Below the pieces are notes generated by a model. It had not been told where the DNA came from, ran no database searches, and saw only the letters and a list, made by a program, of their open reading frames with translations. Below, piece by piece: positions 8,836-18,063 of a DNA stretch of 64,000 bases (positions are counted from its first letter, which is position 1; each line of letters begins with the position of its first letter). The DNA lies in contig NZ_JAALAA010000006.1 of the NCBI RefSeq assembly GCF_011045035.1, positions 62,001-126,000 on the forward strand. Reading direction: 5' to 3'. Position numbers and translations under genes: made by a program. Source of the DNA: Nocardioides turkmenicus. Its GTDB lineage: Bacteria > Actinomycetota > Actinomycetes > Propionibacteriales > Nocardioidaceae.

Positions 8836-9951
8836 TCAGAGACGGTCGATGACCCAGTCGATGCAGGCGGTGAGGGCCTCGATGTCGGCGGCGTCGACGG
8901 AGGGGTACATCGCGATCCGGAGCTGGTTGGCACCGACGCCGCGGTAGGCGTCGAGGTCGACGACACCGTTCTCGGCGAGGATGCGGCGCAGCTCGGCCTT
9001 GTCGATGCCGGCGTCGAGCTCGACGGTGCCGACGACCAGGGAGCGGTGGGCGGGGTCGTCGACGAAGGGCCGGACGTACGGAGCCTTCTCGGCCCACGCG
9101 TAGAGCGCGTCGGAGGAGGCCGTGGTGCGGGCGACCATCGCGTCGAGCCCGCCGGAGGAGTTCATCCAGTCGAGCTGCTCGGCCATCAGGAAGAGCGTGG
9201 CGATCGCCGGGGTGTTGACCGTCTGCGCGCTGCGGGACTGCTTGATCGCCTCGGTCAGCGAGAAGAACGACGGGATGTGCCGGCCGCTCGCCGCGATCTC
9301 CTCGGCCCGCGCGATCGCGGCGGGGGAGAGCAGCGCGAGCCACAGGCCGCCGTCGGAGGCGAACGACTTCTGCGGCGCGAAGTAGTAGACGTCGCTCTGG
9401 GTCACGTCGAGCGGCAGCCCGCCGGCGGCCGAGGTGGCGTCGACGATGGTGAGCTGGTCGGACCCGGCTCCGGCAGGACGCACGACCGGAGCCATCACCC
9501 CCGTCGAGGTCTCGTTGTGTGTCCATGCGTAGACATCGACGTCGGCCTCCTGGGAAGGCACCGCGAGAGCCCCGGGTTCGGCCGAGATCACCGACGGGTC
9601 GGCCAGCCATGGCGCCGCCGTGGCCGCGGAGAGGAACTTCTTGCCGAACGCCCCGAAGACCGCGTGCTGGCTGCGCTCGCGCACCAGCGCGTACGTCGCC
9701 AGGTCGAAGAACGCCACCGAGCCACCGTTGCCCAGGACGACCTCGTAGCCCTCCGGCAGCGAGAACAGCTCGGCGAGGCCGGACTGGACGCGGCGTACGA
9801 GATCCTTCACCGGCTGCTGGCGGTGGGAGGTGCCCATCACCGAGACCCCGGTCGCGGCGAGCGCCTCCAGGCGCCCGGCGGGCACCTTGGACGGCCCGGA
9901 CCCGAAACGTCCGTCGGCGGGCAGGAGGTCGGCGGGGATCTGCAGCGTCAT
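8836..9951 (-). CDS. serC: Phosphoserine aminotransferase
   Basis: A 371-residue fold-type I PLP enzyme that makes 3-phosphoserine from 3-phosphohydroxypyruvate and glutamate in serine synthesis. RFGSGPSKV at the N-terminus, GTSHRQQPVKDLV and GNGGSVAFFD are typical of the actinobacterial SerC group. YYFAPQKSFASDGG holds the PLP-binding lysine near residue 190. The start ATG at 9951 fits the family N-terminus. It is divergent from the GNAT gene with only 43 bases between the starts, so the two promoters must overlap. Confidence 0.92.
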   Translation of the reverse strand: MTLQIPADLLPADGRFGSGPSKVPAGRLEALAATGVSVMGTSHRQQPVKDLVRRVQSGLAELFSLPEGYEVVLGNGGSVAFFDLATYALVRERSQHAVFGAFGKKFLSAATAAPWLADPSVISAEPGALAVPSQEADVDVYAWTHNETSTGVMAPVVRPAGAGSDQLTIVDATSAAGGLPLDVTQSDVYYFAPQKSFASDGGLWLALLSPAAIARAEEIAASGRHIPSFFSLTEAIKQSRSAQTVNTPAIATLFLMAEQLDWMNSSGGLDAMVARTTASSDALYAWAEKAPYVRPFVDDPAHRSLVVGTVELDAGIDKAELRRILAENGVVDLDAYRGVGANQLRIAMYPSVDAADIEALTACIDWVIDRL

Positions 9952-9994
9952 AAACCCATTCTCGCAAGATGCCGGCGTCGGCCAGAATACCGAC

Positions 9995-10468
9995 GTGTCT
10001 GTTGAGATTCGCCGGGTCGCCTACGACCACCCGGACGCGCAGAAGCTGGTCGACCGGGTCCAGGAGTTCTACGTCGAGCGCTACGGCGAACCCGACCTCG
10101 ACCCGACCGTGCCGGAGATGTTCGAGCCGCCCGCAGGCGCCTACTTCCTGGGCTACCTCGACGACGTCCCGGTCGCCTCCGGCGCCTGGCGACGCTCCGG
10201 CGAGCCCGCCCTCGGGACCGCAGTCACCGCCGAGATCAAGCGGATGTACGTCGTCCCCGAGGCCCAGGGCCAGGGACTCGCCAAACAGATGCTCGCCCAC
10301 GTCGAGACCTCGGCCCGCGAGGCCGGCTTCGAAGCCCTGGTCCTCACGACCGGCGGCCTCCAGCACGAGGCCATCGGGCTCTATACGGCCAACGGCTACG
10401 TCGACGTCGAGCCGTTCGGCTACTACAAGGACGAAGACCTCGTGGTCTGCATGGCCAAGAGGCTCTGA
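9995..10468 (+). CDS. GNAT-family N-acetyltransferase
   Basis: A 157-residue protein with the acetyl-CoA-binding motif EIKRMYVVPEAQGQGLAKQM and the C-terminal motif B pattern AIGLYTANGYVDV. The GTG at 9995 (VSVEIRRVAYDH) gives the normal domain length; the earlier in-frame ATG would read through the serC promoter. The acceptor substrate cannot be told. It is divergent from serC. Confidence 0.8.
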   Translation: MSVEIRRVAYDHPDAQKLVDRVQEFYVERYGEPDLDPTVPEMFEPPAGAYFLGYLDDVPVASGAWRRSGEPALGTAVTAEIKRMYVVPEAQGQGLAKQMLAHVETSAREAGFEALVLTTGGLQHEAIGLYTANGYVDVEPFGYYKDEDLVVCMAKRL

Positions 10469-10473
10469 CCTGG

Positions 10474-10493
10474 GCGAACGAAAATTCGTTCGC
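10474..10493. repeat. Perfect palindrome, fourth copy of the 903-989 element
   Basis: GCGAACGAA-AA-TTCGTTCGC has 9-base arms and is a single copy. It sits 6 bases after the GNAT stop and 20 bases before the PhzF start. It is the cleanest version of the element repeated at 903, 932 and 961. Confidence 0.7.
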
Positions 10494-10513
10494 TGAGGTC
10501 CCGGGGAGCGGCG

Positions 10514-11371
10514 ATGATCTCCACCATGACCGAGGTCCTGCACTACGCCGCCTTCACCACCACGCCGACGGGCGGCAACGGAGCCGGCGTCGTCCTCGAT
10601 GCCTCGGCTCTCGACGATGCCCAGTTGGTCGTGATCGCCGCCGAGCTCGGCTACTCGGAGTCAGCGTTCGTCACCCCGGGCCCGAAGCCGGACGACGACC
10701 GGTCGTTCACGCTCCGCTTCTTCAGTCCCAAGGCAGAGGTGGGCTTCTGCGGGCATGCCACCGTGGCCACCGCGGTGGCGCTGGGTGAGCGCCTCGGTGT
10801 GGGCGACTTCGACTTCCACACCGCCGCCGGCGAGGTCCCCGTCACCGTACGCAACGACGACGGCGTCCTGAAGGCCACTCTCACCAGCGTCGAACCGCGC
10901 GTGCACGAGGCTGCACCGGCCGATGTTGCGGAGGCGTTGGCCGCCCTCGGTTGGCGAGACGAGGAGCTCGACGCCGAGCTTCCTCCCAGGATCGCCTTCG
11001 CGGGCGTACGTCACCTGGTGCTGGCGGCGGCCACGCGTGAGCGCTTGGCGGAGCTGGACTACGACTTCGACCGGCTGCTGCGGCTGATGGAGCGGCTCGA
11101 CCTGACGACGGTCCAGCTGGTGTGGCGGGAGACGCCGACGGTGTTCCACGTGCGCGACCCGTTCCCGGTCGGGGGCGTGGTGGAGGATGCGGCGACCGGG
11201 GCGGCTGCCGCGGCCTTCGGTGCGTATGCGCGGGAGCTCGGCCTGGTCGCGGAGGACGCGGAGCTCACGCTCCATCAGGGGCACGACATGGGCCAGCCGT
11301 CGTTGCTGGAGGTCGAGCTGCACGCCGGTGACCCGCGTGTGCGAGTCACCGGCGCGGCGATCAGCCTCTGA
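10514..11371 (+). CDS. PhzF-family isomerase
   Basis: A 285-residue protein of the PhzF/diaminopimelate-epimerase-fold family. GGNGAGVVLDA near the N-terminus, FFSPKAEVGFCGHATVA and EDAATGAAAAAFGAY are the family motifs; the two near-mirror domains are complete. GGGGAG at 10503 sits 5 bases before the ATG at 10514, which is why this start is preferred over the ATG at 10526. PhzF of phenazine synthesis isomerises a dihydro-hydroxyanthranilate, but no other phenazine genes are present here, so the role is probably housekeeping and unknown. Confidence 0.85.
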   Translation: MISTMTEVLHYAAFTTTPTGGNGAGVVLDASALDDAQLVVIAAELGYSESAFVTPGPKPDDDRSFTLRFFSPKAEVGFCGHATVATAVALGERLGVGDFDFHTAAGEVPVTVRNDDGVLKATLTSVEPRVHEAAPADVAEALAALGWRDEELDAELPPRIAFAGVRHLVLAAATRERLAELDYDFDRLLRLMERLDLTTVQLVWRETPTVFHVRDPFPVGGVVEDAATGAAAAAFGAYARELGLVAEDAELTLHQGHDMGQPSLLEVELHAGDPRVRVTGAAISL

Positions 11372-11393
11372 CGGCCTGGCGGCTGCTTCGCGG

Positions 11394-12497
11394 CTACTTC
11401 GCCCAGTCGGGGTTCCAGCCCTCGACCGCGTCGGCGGGCCGAGCGGCGGGGCCGGTGTAGATGGCGGAGGGCCGGATCAGGCGGCCGGTCTTCTTCTGCT
11501 CCAGGATGTGGGCGGACCAGCCGCCGGTGCGGGCGCAGGTGAACATCGAGGTGAACATGTTGGCCGGGATCTCGGCGAAGTCGAGGACGATGGCGGCCCA
11601 GAACTCGACGTTGGTCTCCAGGACCCGGTCGGGGCGGCGAGCGCGAAGCTCCTCCAGAGCCGCCTTCTCCAGCGCTTCGGCGACCTCGTAGCGGGGCGCG
11701 TTCAGCTCGCGGGCGGTGCGGCGCAGCACGCGCGCACGCGGGTCCTCGGCGCGGTAGACGCGGTGGCCGAAGCCCATCAGCCGCTCGCCGGAGTCGAGGA
11801 GCCGCTTCACGTAGGAGGCCGCGTCGCCGGACTTCTCGACGTCCTCGATCATGCCCAGCACGCGTGAGGGCGCGCCGCCGTGCAGCGGGCCGCTCATCGC
11901 GCCGATCGCGCCGGAGAAGGCGGCGGCGACGTCGGCACCGGTGGAGGTGATCACCCGGGCGGTGAAGGTGGAGGCGTTCATGCCGTGCTCGGCGGCCGAG
12001 GACCAGTAGGCGTCGATGGCGTGGGCGTGTGCCGGGTCGGCCTCGCCGCGCCAGCGGATCAGGAACTTCTCGGCGAGGGTGTTGCCCTTGTCGACCTCGC
12101 GCTGCGGCACCACCGGCAGGTGGATCGAGCGCGCCGACTGGCCGGCGTACGAGAGGACCATGACGGCCACGCGGGCGAGGTCGGCGCGGGCCTGCTCGTC
12201 GGTGATGTCGTAGGTCTGTCCGAAACCGAAGGCGGGCGCGAGCATCGGGATGGCGGCCTGGACGTCGACACGCACGTCGCCGGTGTGCACCGGAAGGTTG
12301 TAGGCCTCGGCGGGCGGCAGGCCCGGTCCGTATGAGCCGTCGATCAGCAGACCCCAGACGTTCTCGAAGGGCACCCGCCCGACGATGTCCTCGATGTCGA
12401 CCCCGCGGTAACGGAGGGCCGAACCCTCTTTGTCGGGCTCCGCGATCTGGGTCTCGAAGGCCACGACGCCCTCGAGACCGTGCTGTACCTGGCTCAC
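11394..12497 (-). CDS. Citrate synthase 2 (short, bacterial CitA type)
   Basis: A 367-residue citrate synthase that condenses acetyl-CoA with oxaloacetate. The family's catalytic residues are in SGPLHGGAPSR (His), MGFGHRVYRAEDPRA (His) and the C-terminal region (Asp). Its length and the N-terminus LEGVVAFETQIAEPDKEG match the short second citrate synthase of actinobacteria rather than the longer GltA. It is monocistronic and convergent with the PhzF gene, with 22 bases between the stops. Confidence 0.9.
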   Translation of the reverse strand: MSQVQHGLEGVVAFETQIAEPDKEGSALRYRGVDIEDIVGRVPFENVWGLLIDGSYGPGLPPAEAYNLPVHTGDVRVDVQAAIPMLAPAFGFGQTYDITDEQARADLARVAVMVLSYAGQSARSIHLPVVPQREVDKGNTLAEKFLIRWRGEADPAHAHAIDAYWSSAAEHGMNASTFTARVITSTGADVAAAFSGAIGAMSGPLHGGAPSRVLGMIEDVEKSGDAASYVKRLLDSGERLMGFGHRVYRAEDPRARVLRRTARELNAPRYEVAEALEKAALEELRARRPDRVLETNVEFWAAIVLDFAEIPANMFTSMFTCARTGGWSAHILEQKKTGRLIRPSAIYTGPAARPADAVEGWNPDWAK

Positions 12498-12602
12498 TAC
12501 CTTCTCCGTTCTCTGCTGTCATGGGCATTGTGCCGCATCGTGGCTTCGGCTCGGGCGTGGGGCGCGGGCGTGGTAGTGGGCGCGGCGCTAGGGTCAGCGA
12601 CC

Positions 12603-13106
12603 ATGGACCTGGGGAAGCTCGTCGGTGGCCTCGACGCGAAGGACATCGACAAGGTGATCAAGCTGATCACGGAGAACAAGGACGTGCTGGCGTCGGTCGA
12701 GCGGCTGCCTCAGCTGTTCGACTCCTTCGGCGCAGGGCTCGAGGCCGCAGGCGGCCGCGCCCGTGAGGCAGGCGCCGTGCTGGTCGGCGACGGCGCCGGC
12801 GGCGTCAAGGACGCGCTGGGCGACGTCGCCACCTCGCTGGGCGGCATCTCGGCCGCGATCGCCAAGGGCGTCGACCGGCTCGCCGACGTCGCCGAGGGGC
12901 TCAGCAAGGTGCCGATGGCCGACGGCCCGGCCAAGTCGATCGCGAGCGCCGCGAAGGAGATCGGCGGAGCCGGCTCGGCGCTCGACGATCTCTCCGGCTC
13001 CCTCGAGACGATCGCGGAGCTGCTGGCGAAGGTCGGTTCGGCGCTGGAGCAGCTGGGCGACAAGCTCGACGAGTCCGGCACCCAGGTCAAGGCCTTCATG
13101 GACTGA
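12603..13106 (+). CDS. Ala/Gly-rich helical protein of unknown function
   Basis: A 167-residue protein starting at the ATG at 12603 (MDLGKLVGGLDAKDIDK). TAGGGT lies 8 bases upstream, consistent with a near-leaderless mRNA. The sequence is amphipathic helix throughout (KDALGDVATSLGGISAAIAK, then LETIAELLAKVGSALEQLGD) with heptad-like spacing. It has no Cys and no membrane segment. It resembles coiled-coil bundle proteins, but I do not recognise a family. The only nearby genes are citrate synthase (divergent) and pdxH (downstream, 67 bases away). Confidence 0.65.
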   Translation: MDLGKLVGGLDAKDIDKVIKLITENKDVLASVERLPQLFDSFGAGLEAAGGRAREAGAVLVGDGAGGVKDALGDVATSLGGISAAIAKGVDRLADVAEGLSKVPMADGPAKSIASAAKEIGGAGSALDDLSGSLETIAELLAKVGSALEQLGDKLDESGTQVKAFMD

Positions 13107-13173
13107 CACAGCATGGGCTGACTCAGCATGGGCTGACTCCGGTGGCCGCCCGATCAGGCCGTAGGTTGAGACC

Positions 13174-13821
13174 ATGGATCTCTCAGCTGAGCTGGCGGCC
13201 GCGCGCGAGTCCTACACGCGCAGCGGGCTGACCGAGAGCGACCTCGCGGCAGACCCGTTCGCGATGTTCGAGAGGTGGTACGCCGAGGCTCGTGACGCGG
13301 GCATCGTCGAACCCAACGCGATGGTGGTCTCGACCGTATCGGCCGACGGCGCGCCCTCCTCGCGAACGGTGCTGCTGAAGGGCTTCTCGACCGAGGGCTT
13401 CACCTTCTTCACCAACACCGCGTCCCGCAAGGGCTCCGAGCTCGCGCACAACCCGCGCTGCGCGGTGCTCTTCCCGTGGCACCCGCTCGAGCGCCAGGTA
13501 CGCATCGACGGCGTCGCCCACGAGCTCTCCGCGGCCGACGTCGAGGCCTACTTCTCCCAGCGTCCGCGCGGCTCCCAGCTCGGCGCTCACGCCTCCCACC
13601 AGAGCCGGGTCGTCTCCGGGCGGGAGGAGCTGGAGGCGGCGTACGCGAAGGTCGAGGCGGAGTTCGCGGGCCGGCCGGTCCCGGTGCCGGAGGAGTGGGG
13701 CGGCTACCGGGTCGAGCCGGAGAGCGTGGAGTTCTGGCAGGGTCGGCCGGGGCGGATGCACGACCGGCTCGTCTACCGCCGCGACGGTGGCGCCTGGCGC
13801 ACCGAGAGGCTGGCCCCGTGA
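13174..13821 (+). CDS. pdxH: Pyridoxamine 5'-phosphate oxidase
   Basis: A 215-residue FMN flavoprotein that oxidises pyridoxine/pyridoxamine 5'-phosphate to PLP. SSRTVLLKGFSTEGFTFFTN, the SRKGSEL phosphate contact, PRGSQLGAHASHQS and the C-terminal WQGRPGRMHDR motif are all present, so it is a full-length enzyme. TAGGTT 6 bases before the ATG suggests a leaderless mRNA. It overlaps the GH42 gene by 4 bases (GTGA), an odd pairing of a vitamin enzyme with a sugar hydrolase. Confidence 0.93.
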   Translation: MDLSAELAAARESYTRSGLTESDLAADPFAMFERWYAEARDAGIVEPNAMVVSTVSADGAPSSRTVLLKGFSTEGFTFFTNTASRKGSELAHNPRCAVLFPWHPLERQVRIDGVAHELSAADVEAYFSQRPRGSQLGAHASHQSRVVSGREELEAAYAKVEAEFAGRPVPVPEEWGGYRVEPESVEFWQGRPGRMHDRLVYRRDGGAWRTERLAP

Positions 13822-15821
13822 CCGGGATGGAGCGGGTCACCCAGGCGCTGGGCGGGCGGATCGCCTACGGCGCCGACTACAACCCGGAGCAGTGGCCGGA
13901 GGAGACCTGGGACGAGGACGTACGCCTCATGCAGGAGGCCGGGGTCAACCTGGTCAGCGTGGGGATCTTCTCCTGGGCCCTGCTGGAGCCCGAGCCGGGG
14001 ACGTACGACTTCGGCTGGCTCGACCGGGTGCTCGACAAGCTGCACGCGGGCGGGATCGCCGTGGACCTGGCGACCGCGACCGCGAGCCCGCCGCCGTGGT
14101 TCCTCCAACGTCACCCGGAGGCCACGCTCGTCGACCAGCTCGGCAACCCGCGCGCGTTCGGCGCGCGCCAGGCGTACTGTCCCTCTTCGACCGGCTACCG
14201 CGATGCCGCCACGGCCCTGATCACCGAGCTGGTCAAGCGCTACGACGAGCATCCGGCGGTGGTGATGTGGCATATCAACAACGAGTACGGCTGCCACAAC
14301 GACCACTGCTTCTGCGACGCCAGCGCGGTGGCTTTCCGGCGCTGGCTGGAGGACCGCTACGGCGCGATCGAGAAGCTCAACGAGGCGTGGGCGACGGCGT
14401 TCTGGAGCCAGCACTACACCAGCTGGGAGCAGATCGGACCGCCCCGCCAGGTCTCCTACGGCAACTTCGCCAACCCGGGCCAGCAGCTCGACTGGTGGCG
14501 GTTCTGCTCCGACGAGATCCGCGAGATCTACCGGGTCGAGGCGACGGCGGTGCGGGCCCACTCCGACAAGCCCCTGACCACCAACTTCATGGGCTTCCGC
14601 AAGTCGCTCGACTACCGCAGCTGGGTCGATGTCGGCGACCTCGTCTCCAACGACCACTACCTCATCGCCGAGGACGAGGACCGCACGCAGCAGCTCGCGA
14701 TGACCGCCGACCTGACCCGCTCCTGGGCCCACGGCGAGCCGTGGCTGCTGATGGAGCACTCGACCTCCGCGGTCAACTGGCAGCCGCGCAACATCGCCAA
14801 GACCGCCGGCGAGATGCGCCGCAACTCCTTCCAGCACGTCGCGCGCGGAGCCGACGGGGCGATGTTCTTCCAGTGGCGCGCCTCGCGCGGCGGCGCCGAG
14901 AAGTTCCATTCCGCGATGGTCCCGCACGCCGGCACCGAGAGCCGGCTGTGGCGGGATGCCGTACGCCTCGGCGCCGACCTCGCCGCGATCTCCGAGGTCG
15001 CCGGCACCCGGGTGGCGCAGGCGAGCGTCGCGATCTGCTTCGACTGGGAGTCGTGGTGGGCGGCGACGTTCGACTCGCACCCGTCGGTCGACGTCGACCC
15101 GATGGCGGCCGCGCGGGCCTGGCACCGGGCCTGCTGGGCACGCAACCTCGGCGTCGACATCATCGGGGTCACCGACCCGCTCGACGGATACGACGTGGTG
15201 GTGCTGCCCGTGCAGTACCTGCTCTCCGACGCGACCATCGCCCGCCTCACCGCGTTCGTCGAGGCCGGCGGCACCCTGGTCGCGACCTACTTCTCCGGCA
15301 TCGTCGACGAGCACGACCACATTCGGCTCGGCAGCTACCCGGGCGGTCTCACCGACCTGCTCGGCGTGCGGATCGAGGAGTTCTGCCCGCTCCCCGAGGG
15401 CGACGAGATCCCGCTGACCGCCTACGGGACCGGGACGATCTGGAGCGAGCGCGGCCGTGCCGTCGGGGCCGACGTCGTGGCTGCGTACGCCACCGGTGAC
15501 TGCGCCGGCGACCCGGCCGTCACCCGGCGCCGGGTCGGCAAGGGCACGGCCTGGTACGTCGGCACCGAGCTCACCCCCGACTCCTTCGACACCCTGACCA
15601 ACCAGGTCTTCACCACGACCAAGCCCGTCGTCGGCGGTCTCCCCGAAGGCGTCGAGGCGATCCGTCGCGTCGGTGAGCAGGGGACGTACGTCTTCGTCAT
15701 CAACCACACCCACGAGGCGGTCATCGTCCCCGTCCGCGGCACCGACCTGCTCTCCGGCAACGAGGGCGGGCCGCACCTGGTCCGTGCCGGCCAGGTCGCC
15801 GTCATCCGCGAGGAGGATTGA
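13818..15821 (+). CDS. Glycoside hydrolase family 42 beta-galactosidase
   Basis: A 667-residue GH42 enzyme without a signal peptide, so cytoplasmic. YGADYNPEQWPEETW opens the barrel. The acid/base Glu is in INNEYG (about residue 156), followed by the Cys cluster GCHNDHCFCD that binds zinc in this family. The nucleophile Glu is in LLMEHSTSAVNW (about 313). The trimerisation domain (VDPMAAARAWHRACW onward) and the C-terminal beta domain follow. The GTG start overlaps the pdxH stop; an ATG three codons further in is an alternative. No sugar transporter is adjacent. Confidence 0.9.
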   Translation: MTGMERVTQALGGRIAYGADYNPEQWPEETWDEDVRLMQEAGVNLVSVGIFSWALLEPEPGTYDFGWLDRVLDKLHAGGIAVDLATATASPPPWFLQRHPEATLVDQLGNPRAFGARQAYCPSSTGYRDAATALITELVKRYDEHPAVVMWHINNEYGCHNDHCFCDASAVAFRRWLEDRYGAIEKLNEAWATAFWSQHYTSWEQIGPPRQVSYGNFANPGQQLDWWRFCSDEIREIYRVEATAVRAHSDKPLTTNFMGFRKSLDYRSWVDVGDLVSNDHYLIAEDEDRTQQLAMTADLTRSWAHGEPWLLMEHSTSAVNWQPRNIAKTAGEMRRNSFQHVARGADGAMFFQWRASRGGAEKFHSAMVPHAGTESRLWRDAVRLGADLAAISEVAGTRVAQASVAICFDWESWWAATFDSHPSVDVDPMAAARAWHRACWARNLGVDIIGVTDPLDGYDVVVLPVQYLLSDATIARLTAFVEAGGTLVATYFSGIVDEHDHIRLGSYPGGLTDLLGVRIEEFCPLPEGDEIPLTAYGTGTIWSERGRAVGADVVAAYATGDCAGDPAVTRRRVGKGTAWYVGTELTPDSFDTLTNQVFTTTKPVVGGLPEGVEAIRRVGEQGTYVFVINHTHEAVIVPVRGTDLLSGNEGGPHLVRAGQVAVIREED

Positions 15822-15870
15822 GCCTCTTTCTGCGAACCCGCTGTTCATCCAACGGTGGGATCATCGGAGC

Positions 15871-16104
15871 ATGAACGAGCATGAGCACTGGTGGCACCGG
15901 CTCGCAGACGATGTGAAGCACTGGCTCCGTGCGCATCCGGGTGCGCCGTTGAGCGACATGAAGGTCCTGGACGCGGTGATCGGCGCGGGCGGCGTCCCGG
16001 TCCGACGCGACGACACCGCTCTCGACGGACTTCCGGACGCTCCGCTGCTGAGCGACCGCGACTGGGAGTACATCAAGGAGCAGCACGACGCCGGTCGCGA
16101 CTGA
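15871..16104 (+). CDS. Small acidic hypothetical protein
   Basis: A 77-residue protein (MNEHEHWWHRLADDVKHWL at the N-terminus) with a possible CGGAG ribosome site 4 bases before the ATG. It has an N-terminal amphipathic helix rich in His and Trp and no membrane segment or Cys. I do not recognise a family. It ends at a strong hairpin shared with the convergent protease gene. Confidence 0.6.
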   Translation: MNEHEHWWHRLADDVKHWLRAHPGAPLSDMKVLDAVIGAGGVPVRRDDTALDGLPDAPLLSDRDWEYIKEQHDAGRD

Positions 16105-16118
16105 CCCGCAAAAGCGGA

Positions 16119-16147
16119 GCCGGCCCACACGCAGGGTGTGGGCCGGC
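16119..16147. terminator. Bidirectional hairpin between convergent genes
   Basis: GCCGGCCCACAC at 16119-16130 pairs perfectly with GTGTGGGCCGGC at 16136-16147, giving a 12-bp stem with a 5-base loop. There is no T run, as is usual in high-GC actinobacteria. It separates the 77-residue gene from the protease gene. Confidence 0.75.
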
Positions 16148-16175
16148 CGGATCGCGGTCGCCCGCGAGCAGTGGA

Positions 16176-17885
16176 TCAGCGCGAGACTGCCGCCTCGGCG
16201 TTGACGATGCCGCTGCCGTAGAAGCCGTTCGGGGCCTCGCCACCCTCACAGGTGTGGGTCGAGGTCGCCGTCGTGCCGTTGGGCAGGTGGCGGACGTAGG
16301 TGAAGTCCGCCGGGACCGGGCAGGCCTTGTCGGTGGCCGACTCGAGCAGGATCTTCTCGACCTTGTTGGGCGAGAGCTTCTTGCCGGAGCGGTCTCTGCT
16401 GCCGTACTCGCCGACGATCAGCGCGGCGACACCGGCGGCGTGCGGGGAGGCCATCGAGGTGCCCTGCAGGTACTGGTAGTAGGAGCACTCGCCGCTGGAG
16501 CAGTCCTTGACGGCCCACGGGACCAGGACCTCGCCTGTCGCCGGGTCGATCGCGCCCTCGGCCACGGCCAGGTCGTAGGGGTAGGCGGCCAGGATGTTCG
16601 AGGCGTAGTTGCGCGTCCCGTCCGCGCTGTCGTACGCGTCGCCACCCGGCGCCGCGACGTCGACGAAGCCGTCGCCGTAGCTGGAGTAGTAGGACTTGCG
16701 CTCCGACGGCCCGGTGGCGCTGACCGCGATGACCCCGTCGCCCTCGGTGGGCATCGAGACGCAGGACTCCGGGTCGAGCAGGTCACGGACGTACGCGGCC
16801 TCGCCGGGCTCGCTGGCGTAGTCGGGGCTGCTGGCGTCGGTCTGCGGCTTGGTGTAGTCGATCGCCTGGTTGCCGGCGGCGGCGACCAGGGTCACGCCGC
16901 GCGAGCGGGCGTAGTCGAGGGCACGCTGCATCGCGGTGATGATCGTGACCTGCTCGGCCTGGTCCTCGGGCGAGTCGGCCGGGTGGCTGGTGCAGTTGAA
17001 CAGCCACGGGTCGACGTAGTAGCTCATGTTGACCACGTCGATGCCGTTGCGGCCGGCGTAGGTCAGCGCGTCCACCGAGGGCTGCAGGAAGAAGTAGCCG
17101 GAGTCCTGGCCGACGCGGAGGTTGACGATGTCGGCCTCCGGGGCGACGCCGGTGATGCCGACGCCGTTGACGGGCGAGGCGATCGTCGAGGCGACGTGGG
17201 TGCCGTGGCCGTTCTCGTCGACGTCGGCCGCGTCCTCACAGGAGGCGTCGGGCTCGTCCTCGCACGGACCGTCGACCGGGGCGCCGTTGGCGTCGACCGG
17301 GATGTCGGTGGTGAAGTTGCGGCTCAGGCGGGCGTCGAAGTTGGGCGCGATGTCGGGGTGGGACCCGTCGACGCCGGTGTCCATGATGCCGACGCGGACA
17401 CCCTTGCCGCGCTCGGTCTTGTTGGCCGCCTTGGCGTGGATCTGCTCCATGTCCCACTGCAGGCCGGAGAGCGGCTCCGCGGAGCCCTTCGGCTTCGGGG
17501 CCTTGGGCGCGGTGCCCTTGCCGCTGCGGAACTCGGTCTCGACCTTCGACACCTCCTGCTTGCGGGCCTTGCTCGCCGCATCAGGGGCGGTGGCGCCCAC
17601 GATCCTGTCCTGGGCCGCGCCGACGAGGGCGCCCGAGGCGTTGGCCGCCTCGGCGAAGTCCTCGCCCGCGGTGACCGTCGCGACACCGATGGCACTGTTC
17701 TCCGAGACGATCTCGCCCCCGGCCGCCTTCACGGCGGCGCGGGCGGTGGCGGCCGAGGTTCCCTCGGCATATGCCACGACATAGCGGACCTCCTGGTCGG
17801 AGGTGGCGCTGCCCGAGTTCGCCATGACGAGGGTGCCGGTGACCCCCAGCGCGACCGCGGTCGCACCTGTCAACAACCTACGCAT
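16176..17885 (-). CDS. Secreted subtilisin-like serine protease (S8)
   Basis: A 569-residue protease with a signal peptide (RRLLTGATAVALGVTGTLVM) and an inhibitor-I9-like propeptide (residues about 30-110). The catalytic domain has Asp in GIMDTGVDGSHPD (about 168), His in NGHGTHVAS (about 226) and Ser in GTSMASPHAAG (about 477). Four Cys in the catalytic domain (CEDEPDASC, NCTSHP, ESC) and two near the end suggest disulfides outside the cell. No membrane anchor or sorting signal is seen, so it is probably released. It is monocistronic. Confidence 0.9.
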   Translation of the reverse strand: MRRLLTGATAVALGVTGTLVMANSGSATSDQEVRYVVAYAEGTSAATARAAVKAAGGEIVSENSAIGVATVTAGEDFAEAANASGALVGAAQDRIVGATAPDAASKARKQEVSKVETEFRSGKGTAPKAPKPKGSAEPLSGLQWDMEQIHAKAANKTERGKGVRVGIMDTGVDGSHPDIAPNFDARLSRNFTTDIPVDANGAPVDGPCEDEPDASCEDAADVDENGHGTHVASTIASPVNGVGITGVAPEADIVNLRVGQDSGYFFLQPSVDALTYAGRNGIDVVNMSYYVDPWLFNCTSHPADSPEDQAEQVTIITAMQRALDYARSRGVTLVAAAGNQAIDYTKPQTDASSPDYASEPGEAAYVRDLLDPESCVSMPTEGDGVIAVSATGPSERKSYYSSYGDGFVDVAAPGGDAYDSADGTRNYASNILAAYPYDLAVAEGAIDPATGEVLVPWAVKDCSSGECSYYQYLQGTSMASPHAAGVAALIVGEYGSRDRSGKKLSPNKVEKILLESATDKACPVPADFTYVRHLPNGTTATSTHTCEGGEAPNGFYGSGIVNAEAAVSR

Positions 17886-18027
17886 GCTGTCTCCATTCCG
17901 GATTCGGTGGTCGAGATTGTCGGGACCACCCCTGTCACGGCCCTTGTCGGCCCGACAGTGGGGTCAGCATGCCTCAGACAGCGTCGGCTCGAACAGGGTT
18001 TGGAGCCACGATCCACCAACAAATGAG

Positions 18028-18056
18028 TTGTGAGTGAGTGCTCACTCACTTACCCT
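18028..18056 (+). promoter_or_regulatory. tetR-ABC promoter with a palindromic operator
   Basis: TTGTGA (-35, 18028-18033) and TACCCT (-10, 18051-18056) are 17 bases apart. The perfect palindrome GTGAGTGAG-TG-CTCACTCAC (18030-18049) fills the spacer, the classic layout of a TetR-type autorepressed promoter. Transcription would start at or next to the GTG at 18064. Confidence 0.8.
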
Positions 18057-18063
18057 CGTAGAC

